Source: Gordionus sp. m RMFG-2023
Lineage: Eukaryota; Nematomorpha; Gordioida; Chordodea; Parachordodidae
Length of the DNA stretch: 64,000 nucleotides
Reading direction: 5' to 3'
Assembly (NCBI RefSeq): GCF_954871325.1
Contig: NC_088777.1
Span: 14,919,366 to 14,983,365, forward strand
Under the pieces are notes generated by a model. That model saw nothing but the letters and a program-made list of their open reading frames with translations, was not told the DNA's origin and did not search any database. This document shows, piece after piece, positions 32,819 to 45,220 of this stretch (within the stretch, counting starts at the first letter, position 1; each line of letters starts with the position of its first letter). The position numbers and the translations under genes are program-made.

Positions 32819-33700
32819 CAGAGTTGTTAACGCTACATTTTTTCAAAAACACCTGGAGTGCCCCTCCTTTTTAAAAATGAGGAGCGGGAGCTAGCTCCTT
32901 TTAGAGATGGAGTGGAGGAGCGCCGCTCCACCGCTCCTTTAAATTGAAGGTAAAAATTAAATTATTTTTTAAATATTAATGTTTGTTAATTAAAATTCAA
33001 TAAAAATGAAATTTTATTTTATTTAAATTTATCCATTTGTTGAGCCGAGTTTTATATTGGTTTTTCATCTAATCATTTTAAATATTAAACATCAAGTTTT
33101 CCATTTTTATATTGAAAATTTTTTGGAAAATCTTGTAAGTCATAATAATATTCATTTTATATATATATAAATATATAATAAAAAATAATTTTCGATATTA
33201 TGGATTTAGAGATCATAGAAGAAGAAATCGAATTTCCATTTCCATCACACAAAAAATATTTTAAACTTCTAAAAGATGTTAATCCAAATGATTAAACAAA
33301 TTTAAGGACAAAATGCCTTTTGTGTTTAAGTAAAAGTATTTCATTTCAAAAGTGAGCAGCTTCAATCTAAAAAAGCTTTTAAAAGTAAAATACCTTTCTT
33401 TTAAATACATAAGGATAACTATATTTTTTTTATTTTGGAATAATTTTTTTAAAAATGGTTATAATTATTTTGGGCAATTTAGTTAAGCCTGGGTTGTTAG
33501 ACATGATGCTTTTTTATATATATTTTAATATTTATTTTAAAAAATATCAATTTGTTTAGTGTACCTTCTAAAAAAATGAAAATCAAAGGAGCGCTTATGG
33601 AGTGGCGCTCCATTACTTGGAGCGAGAGCTAGGTCCTTTTGAGAAGGTAGGAGCAGGAGCGAGAGCTAGTTACTTTTAAAAAGGAGGGTTAACAACCCTG
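32819..33700 (+). mobile_element. hAT element, 882 bp, internally deleted, with BED-finger remnant
   Basis: Ends CAGAGTTGTTAACGC (left) and CAGGGTTGTTAACCC (right, reverse-complemented). The perfect 8-bp duplication ATCGAAAT lies at 32811-32818 and 33701-33708. Subterminal regions carry many GGAGCG/CGCTCC repeats in both orientations (32855-32940 and 33585-33690). In the middle an ATG at 33201 opens MDLEIIEEEIEFPFPSHKKY, followed after one stop by LRTKCLLCLSKSISF, the CxxC half of a BED zinc finger typical of hAT transposase N-termini; the histidine half and catalytic core are gone. It is a non-autonomous deletion derivative. Confidence 0.88.
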
Positions 33701-33708
33701 ATCGAAAT

Positions 33709-34445
33709 TGATATAAAAGTCAATATATTGATAAATTGCTATTATTTTGGATTAAAACATTAATTCCAAGGATGTCAACCTGCTTGATAAAAATTTCTAG
33801 TAATATTGAAAATTATTTCCATTTTTTTAAAATAATATTATTGTTGAAATTATATGTTGGATTCCCAAATTAAATAAAAGATAAAAAAGAAAGTTATTTA
33901 ATAAAGAAATGAAATATAAAAATAAGGAGGGAAGAACTATAAAATCTGAAAACCCCATAGTTTAAACAGAAATCACTGTAAAAAGGACCTAGTCAAAATG
34001 CAACATTAAGGGAAATAATATTGTGAAAACATGATTACTAATGATATATGACATTGGGAAAAAGGTTACTGATAAAAGAACCTGGCTAATTTGGACATTG
34101 GGAATGATAAAAGAACCTAACTAATTTGGACATTGTGAAAATGAATACTGATGAAGCTAAAGATATAAAGACGCTGGACTCTCAAAAAACGTGACCTATG
34201 CCGAAACTAATGGGGCTTCCGTGAGCCAGATGTAGCCGTATTTTGGTTAAAGGACTAATGATAACTTCTTGTGCAATGTAGGGATATGCATGACCTCATG
34301 GGCCATCCAAAGATGATAGCGATCTCTTGGCCAGCTCTAGGATAACTGTGACCTAGTGGGCCGTTTAAGAACAATGTCAACCAATCTACATGAATTAAAA
34401 TATAATAAGGTAAATATATGTCTTTAAAAATTATTATCATATTAT
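33709..34445. other. Spacer between hAT elements
   Basis: AT-rich at first; 34030-34170 has a degenerate repeat of GATAAAAGAACCTGGCTAATTTGGACATTG type (two units), and 34165-34380 is less AT-rich but has no recognisable coding frame. Confidence 0.35.
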
Positions 34446-35243
34446 GAATATTTTTTTCTTAAGAAAATTCTGAGGCAAATACGTTTTTGGATTTCTCTCT
34501 TTGGGAGGCAGACAATGCGTTTTTTGATGCTAGCTTTGAAGTTGACGCACTTCCATACTTAGATGTTAAATTATGTATTGAAGATGATAAAATTTTAAAT
34601 TGATGAAAAAAAAAACCATAAAAACTTTCCAAATTTAAGTTTTTGCTCTTCAATAACTAGCTATCCCTGCTTCGTCGACTAGCAGTGAAAAAGAGTTTTC
34701 AGCTGCTGGTAGGACCTTTGAAGGTTAAAGGACTCGTTTAAAGCCAGATAAACTGGACTCCTCGTTATTTATATATCACAAATATTCACTTTATGATAAT
34801 TTTGATAATGATATTGATGATATTGATGATATGTCATTATAATATGTTTATTATTAAATTTTTTAGTCTCTATATTAACTATTATATCATCTACATTCGA
34901 CATAAATCATGCTTATTTTTTTATATAATCGCAATAATTTTTAAATTAGATTGTATTTTAACCTTTTTATAATATTTTTTGCAAATTAAATAAAATGCAA
35001 CTTGTTATATATTTTGATTAAATTATGGCCATCAAATAAACTTTCATTTAAGATGTAGATGAATAAATACACATTTTTTTGGATATTATAATTTTTAAAT
35101 TCAAATTGTAAAATTTTATTCCGGCTCGGGTCGGGTTGGACTAAAAAATGTGTTCTCGGGCTCGTGTCGGGCTCAGACAAAAAATTTTCAAATTCAGGCT
35201 CGGGTCGGGCTCGGGCTGCGAAAAATCTCTCTGCAGACTTCTA
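34446..35243 (+). mobile_element. 3' part of an Ac-like hAT transposon
   Basis: The plus strand reads EANTFLDFSLWEADNAFFDA, then DALPYLDVKLCIEDDK, then after small disruptions SSEKEFSAAGRTFE and RTRLKPDKLDSSLFIYHKYS, which is the hAT C-terminal dimerisation domain (compare SSEREFSAAG...RTRLKPENVDALLFL). At 35115-35220 several GGGCTCGGGTCGGG repeats lead to a terminus CTGCAGACTTCTA at 35243, the same end type as the MITE at 17185. No left end was found, so the element is 5'-truncated or rearranged. Confidence 0.75.
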
Positions 35244-38200
35244 CGATCATTTTCCTAAATAGTTATTGTTACGTCTAGCAATAAAAAATTAAAACAGATT
35301 ATTGACTAAAACTTCGAATCTCATTTATTTAAAATTCTATATTATATAATAAGACCATATAAATTAGATTTTCAGTTTAATTTTCATCAGGTTTTAATAT
35401 TTCCATCGTTGGAAGAGAAATTGTATTATATAATAAGACAAGGCCATTAATTCTTGATTGCGTAGAAGTTGCCTTTTCAACCTCTTCAGTGTAGAAAATG
35501 TTCATTTGTACATGAGGTGATAGGTAGGGTTGTAAATATCATGAACATATTTTAATATTTGCCCTGAGACTTAAACTCTGTTCAAAGTTTTCAACGCATC
35601 AATGAGATTCTGAGGACGATTTGAAGATTTAATAAGAGTTTAAATTATCGTGCCAATATAGGGAATCTATCATTTTAATTAGTTTATAACCAACTCAAAT
35701 ATGGGATACATAAAATGCTCTATATTATAATATTAATTGCGTCATTATGTACCAATGAAAGGTATAAATAAAAAAAATAATATTTAATTCTTAAGTTAAG
35801 GAATTATTTAAAATTGCCCTAGATTTTTGAAATTTATTTGTTAGATTTTTGGAAGAATCAAATAAATGTTGAAATATTTGTGGTATGATTATCCTTAATA
35901 TAAATTAGTCAAAAAAATAAATTATAATATTTTTAGGCTCGTTTAAAGCTCGAATCATATTTATATTTAAGGGTAGTGGAGCAATCCAAAATAAATAAAT
36001 GAATTATTTATAACTATAACGAGGAAATTTCTTTAAAAAAATTATTCCTATATAAAAAGAGTTATATATACTAAATATAAATTTTGTAAAGATTTCTGGA
36101 TAATAGAGTGTCTTGATCAATCATACTGAGCTCAGTCAGGGCTTGGACCCCAGGATTCATCTAAATCATTATTATTATTTATTATAACTAAGAAATCATT
36201 TATTTTATACAGAAATCGTCTAGGTTTAACAAAAATTTATAATTGGCTGAATGCTAAAATAATATTTTTTCAAATATGAGATATATTTGAAAAAATTGCC
36301 TATAGAAGGTGTCACCCTCGCCCGGCCTCCTCGGGAATGGCGCAAGCTGGGTTTGTGTTATTTTGATGAATACGATATATTCATAATTTAAATTTTTTAA
36401 AAAAGATTTAAATATAAGATTTATAAAATTTAAATAAAAACTACATTCACCTTCCCTTTAAAATAGATTTGTTCATCTAAATTAAAATTAAAAAATATTA
36501 ATTTATATAAGGTATTATATTAATACTTTGTAATAAAGAAGATTTTGTATAAATACATAATTATTCTAACTTCATCACTACTTATTTTATTTAGTGTCAG
36601 ATCAGGACCAGAGTTAGAAAAAAATTTTAAAAAATTTTTGATTCCATTTTGAAAAATATTTTATTCACAAATTACAAATGATTTGCTTATAAAAGATTTT
36701 CGCATTTTTAAGTAAAATTTGATCAAAAATCTCCTTTCTCTGAATAAAATCTTCAAAGATTTCGCAAAGTCATTATTGTATCCAAGAACTCATAGAGGTT
36801 ATACAATGCCCATTTAGAGGCCCGAGTTTGCTAAAAATTTTTAAAGTCTGCTTCGGGTTTCAGAGCGTAAAATTGACCCGTTTTATTTCTCTGTTCTATT
36901 ATATTATTCAAAATAATGTTGATTGTATTTAGTCAAAAATATGAGAAACGAGTGAATGTAAATAATCTACGATGTTGATAGATTTTCTTTATCTGTCAAT
37001 TGAATTTTTTTTTTTTCGGCTCGGATTTTTTTAAAATACAATACATATTTTAAATTTTTACAGCTAATAATGGCGATTTATTTTAAAAAAAATTAAAACC
37101 GGGCCTGTAGGTCTCTGATATTTATTAATCATTATATAATAATACTCGCAACATTTATTGTTGGAATTAGGTTGAAAGTCTTGAAATAATAATCGTTATT
37201 TATAAATTATGAATTGTATTCGAGAAAATTCTTTTAATATATAATTTTTTAAGTACCTCTTAATGTGTCACAAACATCGTTTTACCTAACGCGAAATGAC
37301 AAGGGAAGGAGAAAGATAATTCTCAAAAGAGATTAAAAGTTTTTAAATACATGCCTTATTTACAAATTCGAATATCCAATAATTTGAAGGAATCTAATAT
37401 TTATGATATCGTTTTAACCAATACCAAATTAGTTAGGTGAAAAATAAATAGACGTTACCCAGTTTACCATCATATGCATTCTAGGAAATGCATTTTTTTT
37501 ATTTATAATTTTTAAGTATTAAATTAGATAGTATACAGAGTTAATGAGCGGAGAGTGGCGAATATGATAGGAGCCAATCAATAGCGTCACTGAGAGGGGG
37601 CGCAGTGCACAAGGGCTCGAGCCCCTTGAAAAATTGAAATAGACCCTTGAATGAAAAATAAAAAAATCATATATATTTTTTAGAAATTTTGTTGATTAGA
37701 AATTTTAAAATATCAACTCTAATTAAATAAAAATAAATATAACCATTTATTAATTAAAAATATAAAGAAAATTCAATTTAACATTTTGATTTCGGTGTGG
37801 GCCCGATATTACATTTCTTAACTCCGTAATCAGCCCTATTAACAAATTTACCACCAAATTGAAAATGCCTCATTCAAAACGAGATTCTATGAACCAATGC
37901 TGCATAAAAAAATATTTATTTTAACCGCTTAATAATATTAATAAACCATAAAATGTTGAGTACACTTATATTAAGTTTTTTAAATTATACTTATTCCAAT
38001 TTAGGTAAGTAGAAAGTGATTGAAAATGTGAGAGATTTGAATAAGGACCCATTTTTGCTCAACTAGATCACAAAATTAAATGCTCTCAGTAGCAGAGAAA
38101 ATAATCTTAAATTACTTAACTTCACAAAAAATGGAAGGGTAATTTTTGCTATCTTGTCGGATGAATAATATGAGCAAAGCAAAAAACCAAAAGAATCTTT

Positions 38201-40121
38201 TATATCTTTTAAAAAAGTTGATGACTTGGATGCAGTCATTGGCCAAAACATATATAAATTTACTCAAACTAACAATTCTATTAAATGTTATTGTTGTATT
38301 TTTACATTTTTTTTACATATTATATGTACTAGTATTTTGATTAATTTATTTTCAAATGTATTAATTTCGAAAGAGCTGATTGATAAAGATATTTTAATGA
38401 GATTTTTTATGTTTTACAAAATTTTAGGCTATTTCATAAAAATAAAAAATTAAATCTCAAAATTTTTGCTAATTTAGTGGGAGAAAATATATAAGCCATT
38501 TATAATGTAAAAATAAAATATTGGCCTAAATTTCTAATTCGCAAATGTTATGTGATTCTTAAAAATATTATGAATCGTGAAAATTTAATCATTTTATCAT
38601 TAAATTTTGCAATGATCTCATGGAAAATATCAGACAATACAGATTTCTGTGGTGTAATATCTATTTAAAGTTGAATATTTTAAATGGAGAATTTATCAAT
38701 ATACTTTTCTTCACTATCCCAAACCCTATTTGTCTAACACTAACTGTTTACCCACTGGAGGAAGTTGGTTTAGTTTCAGTAAAAAATATTTCTTACGCCT
38801 GGGAAAATTTCTTACGCCTGGGAAAAATAAGTGATTTTTTTTTGCTGAAATAATAATCATTACTGAACAAATTATATTTTTTACTGATCAAAAAAATTTT
38901 AATTATCTATTTAATATACTGAAATTTAAAATATTAATTTTATACTGATAAAAAATGGAAAAAAATATATTGAAAGAAAAATTAATGAGCATTTCGTAAA
39001 AATACTGGACCATTGTAGTAACAAACAAAAAATATTAAGGGTGCGTCCAAAGGCAAAAATTTTTTAAGATAAATAAAATGATTCTAGCATTTTTACATTA
39101 TGCGTCCAAATTCGATTTCGTAAATTTCAATAATAAATTAATTTTTTGAAAATAAAATTTTGACTTTGGACGTAAAGTTATTTTTTTTATCAAGAATTAA
39201 AAAATGCTTATCATGTGTTCACAATATATTGATAGAAGTTCACATAAAAAACAAAATTAATAAAAAAAACACCTAGTTTAATAATAACAGTGATTTATAT
39301 TTTCTAAATATTTATTAAGGCTCACTTAGTGTCCTTCAAATCCTATATATGGCAGAATAGCTCGGGCCTAGAACTTTAAAAAAATAAGGGCTCAGGTTTA
39401 CATTGAAAAAAATTAGTCCTGGCTGGGTAAAAAAATAGAAGAATTAAAATAGAAATTAAAGTTTTCTCTTTTTATTAAAATAAAATGAAACAAAATTATC
39501 TCTTGGGATTACATTTACAACAAAGCAATTAATGATTCTCATTTTTTAAACTTTTTAATAAGTCTAATTTATATTTTAAAATTAAAGGGAAATTATCGAG
39601 CTTGGCCGGGATTGGGTATAAAAAAATTTAGGGTTATCCCGAAATCGGATTTAAAAATTAATATATAGTGCCAAAAAAAATGAATTTGACTGGTTCTAAG
39701 CTAAATATTGTTAAAATTATTTTTGAAGAGTCTAATAATAAAAAAATGGGAGGGGCTTCGCTAATTTTCTTAGGTATTAAGCCCCCCAAGCCGCTTCTAG
39801 TGATGTGACTATGATTGATCGTATCATAACTGTTCTTGAGTGGTCACCTTATTAAGGTTTTCATAATTTAAAAATAGTAAATTTTATAAAAAAAATATTT
39901 ATATAATGTAATTTACTAAGTTCAATGGAAAGTACAGTTATTTGTGAATAAATTATATTTTTAAAAAAGAAGAATCTTTAATATAATGTCCAATTAAGTC
40001 AATGGTTTTATTTTTAAACGGTTTTTTATTAAAAATATTTTTTCTTCACAATCTTAAAAATCAATTTATATGTAAATTGCAAATTATGCCTTTACGTACG
40101 TGATGACCATGATTATATATA
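35244..40121. other. Nearly 5 kb of AT-rich DNA with no supported gene
   Basis: No conserved coding frame, RNA gene or bounded element seen. At 37579-37640 (CAATAGCGTCACTGAGAGGG and AAGGGCTCGAGCCCCTTG) there is one end related to the MITE at 56247. A weak GGGCTCAGG/GGGCTGGG run at 39360-39430 recalls hAT subterminal repeats. Confidence 0.45.
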
Positions 40122-41405
40122 ACTAGTTAATAACCCGCCAAGAATGACGGGGTTGAGAGGTAATTAGTTTGTGTATATGGTGCTAAATATACTTTATTAA
40201 TATATTTTATAAAAATATTAAAATTTAAGCGAAAATAAGGTAAATTTGTGAATCACACCACATAAGATATTCTTAATTTCTGATTCATCTATGAATAAGG
40301 GAGAAAAGTATGATGGCCCGTCTTACTTGAAGGGTAAAATGAAAAATATATAACTAAGAGTACCAGAGCTCCCGTTAGTCAGCATTGATCAGTCCGTCAA
40401 AAATGACGTGAATAATTTTCTTTTTAATCTTATTGTGACCTGCTGTTTGAAAATAATTTGCAATTTTTATTCTTTATAACCCCCTCCCACCTTCAGGTCA
40501 GGTTCAATCCATTAAAACTAAGTTTAAATGCTATGTTTAGAGGCAAAATATATTTAAAGGTTTTACTTGATACCCATATCAATATTATTTGTTAAAATAT
40601 TACTGATCATCTATGCCTATTATTTAATATTGAAAAAATTCCCAAGCAAGGTCCAAGGCCATAATAATTTTGAAAAAATTTCTCCAACCCCAACCAAAGA
40701 TTATAATAATTTTAGTAGTTGAGAACTGGAATAAAATATTTTAAAAATCATAATGAATTTAAAAATACAATCAAAATCAGATTTTATAGGACTTGGTTTA
40801 ATTGTTTTAGGTCAATGTCTGATCCATATTTAATAATTAAAAAATTCCCAAGCGTCCAAGCTGATAATAATTTGAAGATTTTTCCCCAAGCGTAGCCCAA
40901 TATAATTTATAAAAATATTTTTCAGGCCCAGCCCGACCCAATTTTAAAAATTTTTTCTTAAACCTAGCCAACCGATAACAATTTTGAAATTTTTTTCAGC
41001 TTCCAATAAAAAAAATATTTTCCAAGCACAACCCGACCCATTATAATTTAAAAAAAATTTTCTCAAACCTGGCTAACCGATAATAATTTTGAAATTGTTT
41101 TCCCAAGCTTGGAGCTTCCAATAAAAAAGATAAATATTGATATATTTAAATTACTTTATCATAATATAGTTTCATATATAAGATGAATTGTATTACAAAT
41201 ATTACTATAGGGCGACTGGAAAGAATGTTTGTCTATCAAATGTTAAAAAAAGTTTTATTTTTTTAAAAAAAAATAATTTAACATTAGAGGTATATACTCC
41301 TACGATTTATTTAAAATTAAGATGATAGGAAAGTCGATACCAAAAATAAAAATTAACATTAAGGTTATACGAAAACGTTCATTTCTTGATTACGGCGATT
41401 ATATA
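40122..41405 (+). repeat. tRNA-headed repeat family, copy A
   Basis: Starts ACTAGTTAATAACCCGCCAAGA with a short hairpin (CCCGCCA-AGAA-TGACGGG) and ends CTTGATTACGGCGATTATAT just before an AT microsatellite. The tRNA-like head near 41205 is largely eroded, but the tail (TTAACATTAGAGG, AACGTTCATTTCTTGATTAC) matches copies B and C. Its centre (40620-41135) is filled by decayed 50-60 bp tandem units with CCCAAGC...CCCGACCCA motifs, resembling hAT subterminal repeats. Confidence 0.65.
40620..41135. repeat. Degenerate tandem repeats, 50-60 bp units
   Basis: Units alternate AATTCCCAAGC(GT)CCAAG-like, CCCGACCCATTATAATTT-like and CTAACCGATAATAATTTTGA-like segments, about eight to ten in all. The motif set resembles GGGTCGGG subterminal repeats of the Ac-like element ending at 35243. 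Confidence 0.6.
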
Positions 41406-41408
41406 TAT

Positions 41409-42982
41409 ACTAGTTGATAACCCGTCAAGAATGACGTGAATAATAAAATCTAGAACTATTATATGAAATTTTTTTTTTATACATTTTTTTATATAAAATA
41501 AATGACAAATTTTTGTGATTATTTATTCATTTTATTAAATTTAGCCCAAAATATATGAAATTGTAATTAAAAATGTAGGGTAGATATTGATAAATTGGTA
41601 TTGTATGTCATTTCCAGAGTTCAAATATTGTAGTTGAGATAAAATTTTTATACTGGCATATTTTGGGGTGGTAATATTAGATAAATTTTTATTTCAATTG
41701 GCTAAATATAATTTAAATTTATTTGTTAAATCTAATTTATGATTACAACAGGACATAATAATACATCTGCCAAAGGCCCCAAAATATAGGAGACAGTAAT
41801 TAAAAAGATGTTTAATTTTTATAGATATTATTACAGAATAAATCACCACCAGGTTGGCACAAGATTTAAATCATGTTTGAGCTTACCTCTGGTTATCAGA
41901 AAATAATTTTAAAGTCTCAACTGACCCATACTCAATCTGCATTTCACATGTTGATATTAATAACGAAATGATTACAACAGGACATATTAGTATATCTGCC
42001 AAAGGCCCTAGCATATAAGAGACAGTAATTAAACAGATGTTTAATTATTTTCTTTATTAACTAAGCAAACTTTATTTATTTATTTGAGATTCTTAAGATA
42101 CACAATATTTAAAAATATAGGTAGATATTGATAAATTGGTATTGTATGTCATTTCCAGAGTTCAAATATTGTTTGAGATAAAAATTTTATACTGGCATAT
42201 TTTGGGGTGGTAATATGAGATAAATGTTTATTTTTCAATTGGCTAAATATAATTTAATTTATTTGTTAAATCTAAATTATAATAAGTACTTAGGATTAGT
42301 GAGGGAGGTTAATTTTCTGGCATGGGAAGATATTAATAAATAGGTATTTTATACTATTTGCAGAGCTCCCATATTGTGGTTGAGATAAAAAAAAATTTTA
42401 CTGCCAGGGGTGGTAAATAATTTAAATTTATTTGTTAAATCTAAATTGTAATATAAAAATAATTTTATAAAAATTAATAAATTTTACTTTGATTGAATAT
42501 AAATACTTACGCTAAAATTAATATGAGATAAATGTTTATATTTCAATTGGCTAAATATAATTTAATTTGCTATTTTAAATTTAATAATATTCATTCTTAC
42601 CATAATTTGAGGTGAGGTTAGTATTCTTTTTAAAATAACACAATAAGATCTAAATTATATAAATTAATTAAAAAATATGTTAATAGCAAAATAATAACAT
42701 ATATAAGAAAGATTATATTACATAATTTAATATAAAAGGTGGCTGAGTGGAAGAACGTTTGCCTTTAAATCGTTAAGTCATAGGTTCGAATCTCGTGATG
42801 TACAAAAAAATTTCTTAAAATTTAACATTAGAGATATATAGTCTCCATCGATTTATTAACATTAAGAGGATAGGAAAGTTGATAGAAAAAATAAAAATTA
42901 ACATTAAGATGATAGGAAAAATAAAAATTAACATTAAAATTATACGAAAACGTTCATTTCTTGATTACGGTGATTATATATA
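41409..42982 (+). repeat. tRNA-headed repeat family, copy B (full, internally duplicated)
   Basis: Begins directly after copy A with ACTAGTTGATAACCCGTCAA and ends CTTGATTACGGTGATTATAT. Inside, a block from GTAGATATTGATAAATTGGT to TTTATTTGTTAAATCTAA occurs at about 41580 and again at 42118, and a TTACAACAGGACATAxTA block occurs at 41743 and 41969, so internal segments have been tandemly duplicated. The 3' part holds a tRNA-like segment and the shared tail. Confidence 0.75.
42733..42803 (+). ncRNA. tRNA-like segment (SINE head), copy B
   Basis: Contains a perfect A box TGGCTGAGTGG (42740-42750) and a near-perfect B box GGTTCGAATCT (42783-42793) at tRNA spacing. The T arm can pair, but the acceptor stem does not, and the anticodon arm would have an oversized loop. 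It is therefore a pol III-promoter relic in a repeat and not a functional tRNA. Confidence 0.65.
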
Positions 42983-42999
42983 TAGATTAGATAGATAAA

Positions 43000-43982
43000 T
43001 ATAAGAATAATAAATATAGAAACTACGTTTAAAAAAGGCAAGAAAAAAGAAATAAAAGATATTTTAAAAATATAGATTAAGCTCCTAGAAAAAAAGAGTA
43101 AAGTAATGGAGCGCCTTCTCCCAAAACCTAGTCATTTTCTGATTCTTAATTAAGTCCTACACGACCATATTGATTTTTAATCATGTATTAAATTTTTTAA
43201 ATTTCTTTCTTTTTCTATTTTATTTTCCTTGAATTTTGTAAAAAAAAACATGTTTTAATCATATTCATGATAATATCTATTATAAATATGATATTATACT
43301 TAATTAAATCTCAGTCGTATTTTAAAAAAATTGAGATTTATCTTGAAGCACCAATTAAATGATTTAAATTATAAAGGCTATATACTTATTATTTAATAAA
43401 ATTTGCAAGTGGGGGATAAAGATCGCCTTAAAAATTGAAAGGGGGGGGGGGGTAGTAGGGAATTATGTTAATACTACCGTCATTAGATAAAAGGGGAGGA
43501 TTTAGGGGAAAATGAATGTAAAGGGAAAGAAATTCTGATTTCTATTTTTTTTTGCTAATTTCGTTTATCCTTCTTTTTGTTTAAGTAGGGTTAGATGGTA
43601 CTATTGCCATAGGCTTGGGCGGGGGGGGGGGTGGCTTGTAATAGTGCCAAGTAATAGTAATCAAATATGTACTAAATTAATTTTTTTATTCTTATTTAAT
43701 AATTTATTATCTTATATTTAAATAAATTATTCTTCACGGGATGGCGTATTTGTTAAAATAAATTATAACGAACGATAAATATATTTAACGAGAGGCTAGT
43801 TTTGATGATTTTTTCTAGAAGAGTCCTATTAAATATTATATTTTTATATTTTGAATAAAATATAATTGTAAATAAATAATCATATTTATTAAATAATTTT
43901 TTAATTTATCATAGTAAATTTTTTTTTATAAGAATAATATAACTAAATTAGATTTTATTTTTTTTAATCATTGCTTACTTAT
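43000..43982. other. AT-rich spacer with poly-G runs
   Basis: Two G homopolymer runs of ten or more (near 43440 and 43621) in otherwise AT-rich DNA. No gene or bounded element recognised. Confidence 0.4.
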
Positions 43983-44600
43983 TATAAAGCTCCCATATTT
44001 TAGTTGAGATAAAAAAAAAATTTTACTACCATATTTTGGGGTGGTAAGTAATTTAAATTTATTTGTTAATTCTAAATTGTAATATAAAAATAATTTATAA
44101 AAATTAATAAATTTTACTTTGATTGAATATAAATACTTATGCTAAAATTAATATGAGATACGTGTTTATTTTTCTATTGGCTAAATATAATTTAATTTGT
44201 GATGTTAAATTTAATAATATTCATTCTTATCATAATTTGAGGTGAGGTTAGTATTCTTTTTAATATAACACAACACAATAAGATCTAAATTATATAAATA
44301 ACTTAATCAAAAAATATGTTAATAGCAAATTAATAACATATATAACAAAGATTATATTACAAAATTTAATATAGAAGGTGGCTGAGTGAGAAGAACGTTT
44401 GCCTTTAAAGCGTTAAGTCATGGGTTCGAATCCCGTGATGTACAAAAAATTTTCTTAAAATTTAACATTAGAGATATATAGTCTCCATCGATTTATTTAA
44501 CATTAAGAAGATAAGAAAGTTGATAGGAAAAATAAAAATTAACATTAAGATTATATGAATGAAAAGGTTCATTTCTTGATTACGGTGATTATATATATAA
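43983..44600 (+). repeat. tRNA-headed repeat family, copy C (5'-truncated)
   Basis: Matches about 42365-42982 of copy B throughout, including GTGAGGTTAGTATTCTTTTT, the tRNA-like segment and the tail ending TTGATTACGGTGATTATATA. The 5' two thirds are absent. 5' truncation and an AT-rich tail fit retroposition, although no target duplication was found. Confidence 0.8.
44371..44443 (+). ncRNA. tRNA-like segment (SINE head), copy C
   Basis: A box TGGCTGAGTGAG at 44379 and a perfect B box GGTTCGAATCC (44423-44433). The T arm ATGGG-TTCGAAT-CCCGT pairs fully. The acceptor ends do not pair, arguing against a real tRNA gene. Confidence 0.65.
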
Positions 44601-45220
44601 ATATAATTTTATTTTTATATAAAAAAATCATTTTTTAACAGTATAAATAAATACAATATCATTCAATATATGTGTTAGGTTAGCAACTTTGGCATCGATA
44701 TTGGTGCATCTCTGATACAAAAACAATAATCTAGTAAAACATCTCATTTTGGCCCTTTAATATTCTACGAATATTTGATTAATCTATAACAAATAAATGA
44801 TTTAATCTCATCCCTTCATTTCAACTCGCTAAGGAGATTGACGATGGAACGAGATTAATTGCTAAGTTATCAGGTTAAGTAATCCTAATTATACAAATTT
44901 GAATAGGAAAGACGTTTAAATTCAAATTAGGATGCTTAAATTTTAGGGGGAAGATCAGTTAAGAAGCCATCAGGATTTTCAAATCAATGTGGCGAAGTAC
45001 TTTTTTTTCTGAGGCAATCAAGAGAAATTTCAATCAAAATTTTTTTATTCCAATGATTAACCATTTTTTTATATTATGATTTTTATGCCAACAAAATTTT
45101 TTTTATTAAGATTGATAACCTTTTAGGCATCATCTTTCCTCATGCAATAAAACTTTATTATTGGAAAGAACGCCATTCTTACTAAAATAATCACGTGTGA
45201 TTGAATTAATATATACAAAC

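Noticed and set aside
43440-43635. Poly-G tracts as G-quadruplex regulatory sites
   Set aside because: Homopolymer runs of this kind recur through the window (for example near 6478 and 31360) away from genes and look like simple-repeat noise.
42733-44443. Functional tRNA genes at 42.73 and 44.37 kb
   Set aside because: A and B boxes are good, but the acceptor stems do not pair and the anticodon arms are malformed; both sit at the same place inside copies of one repeat.
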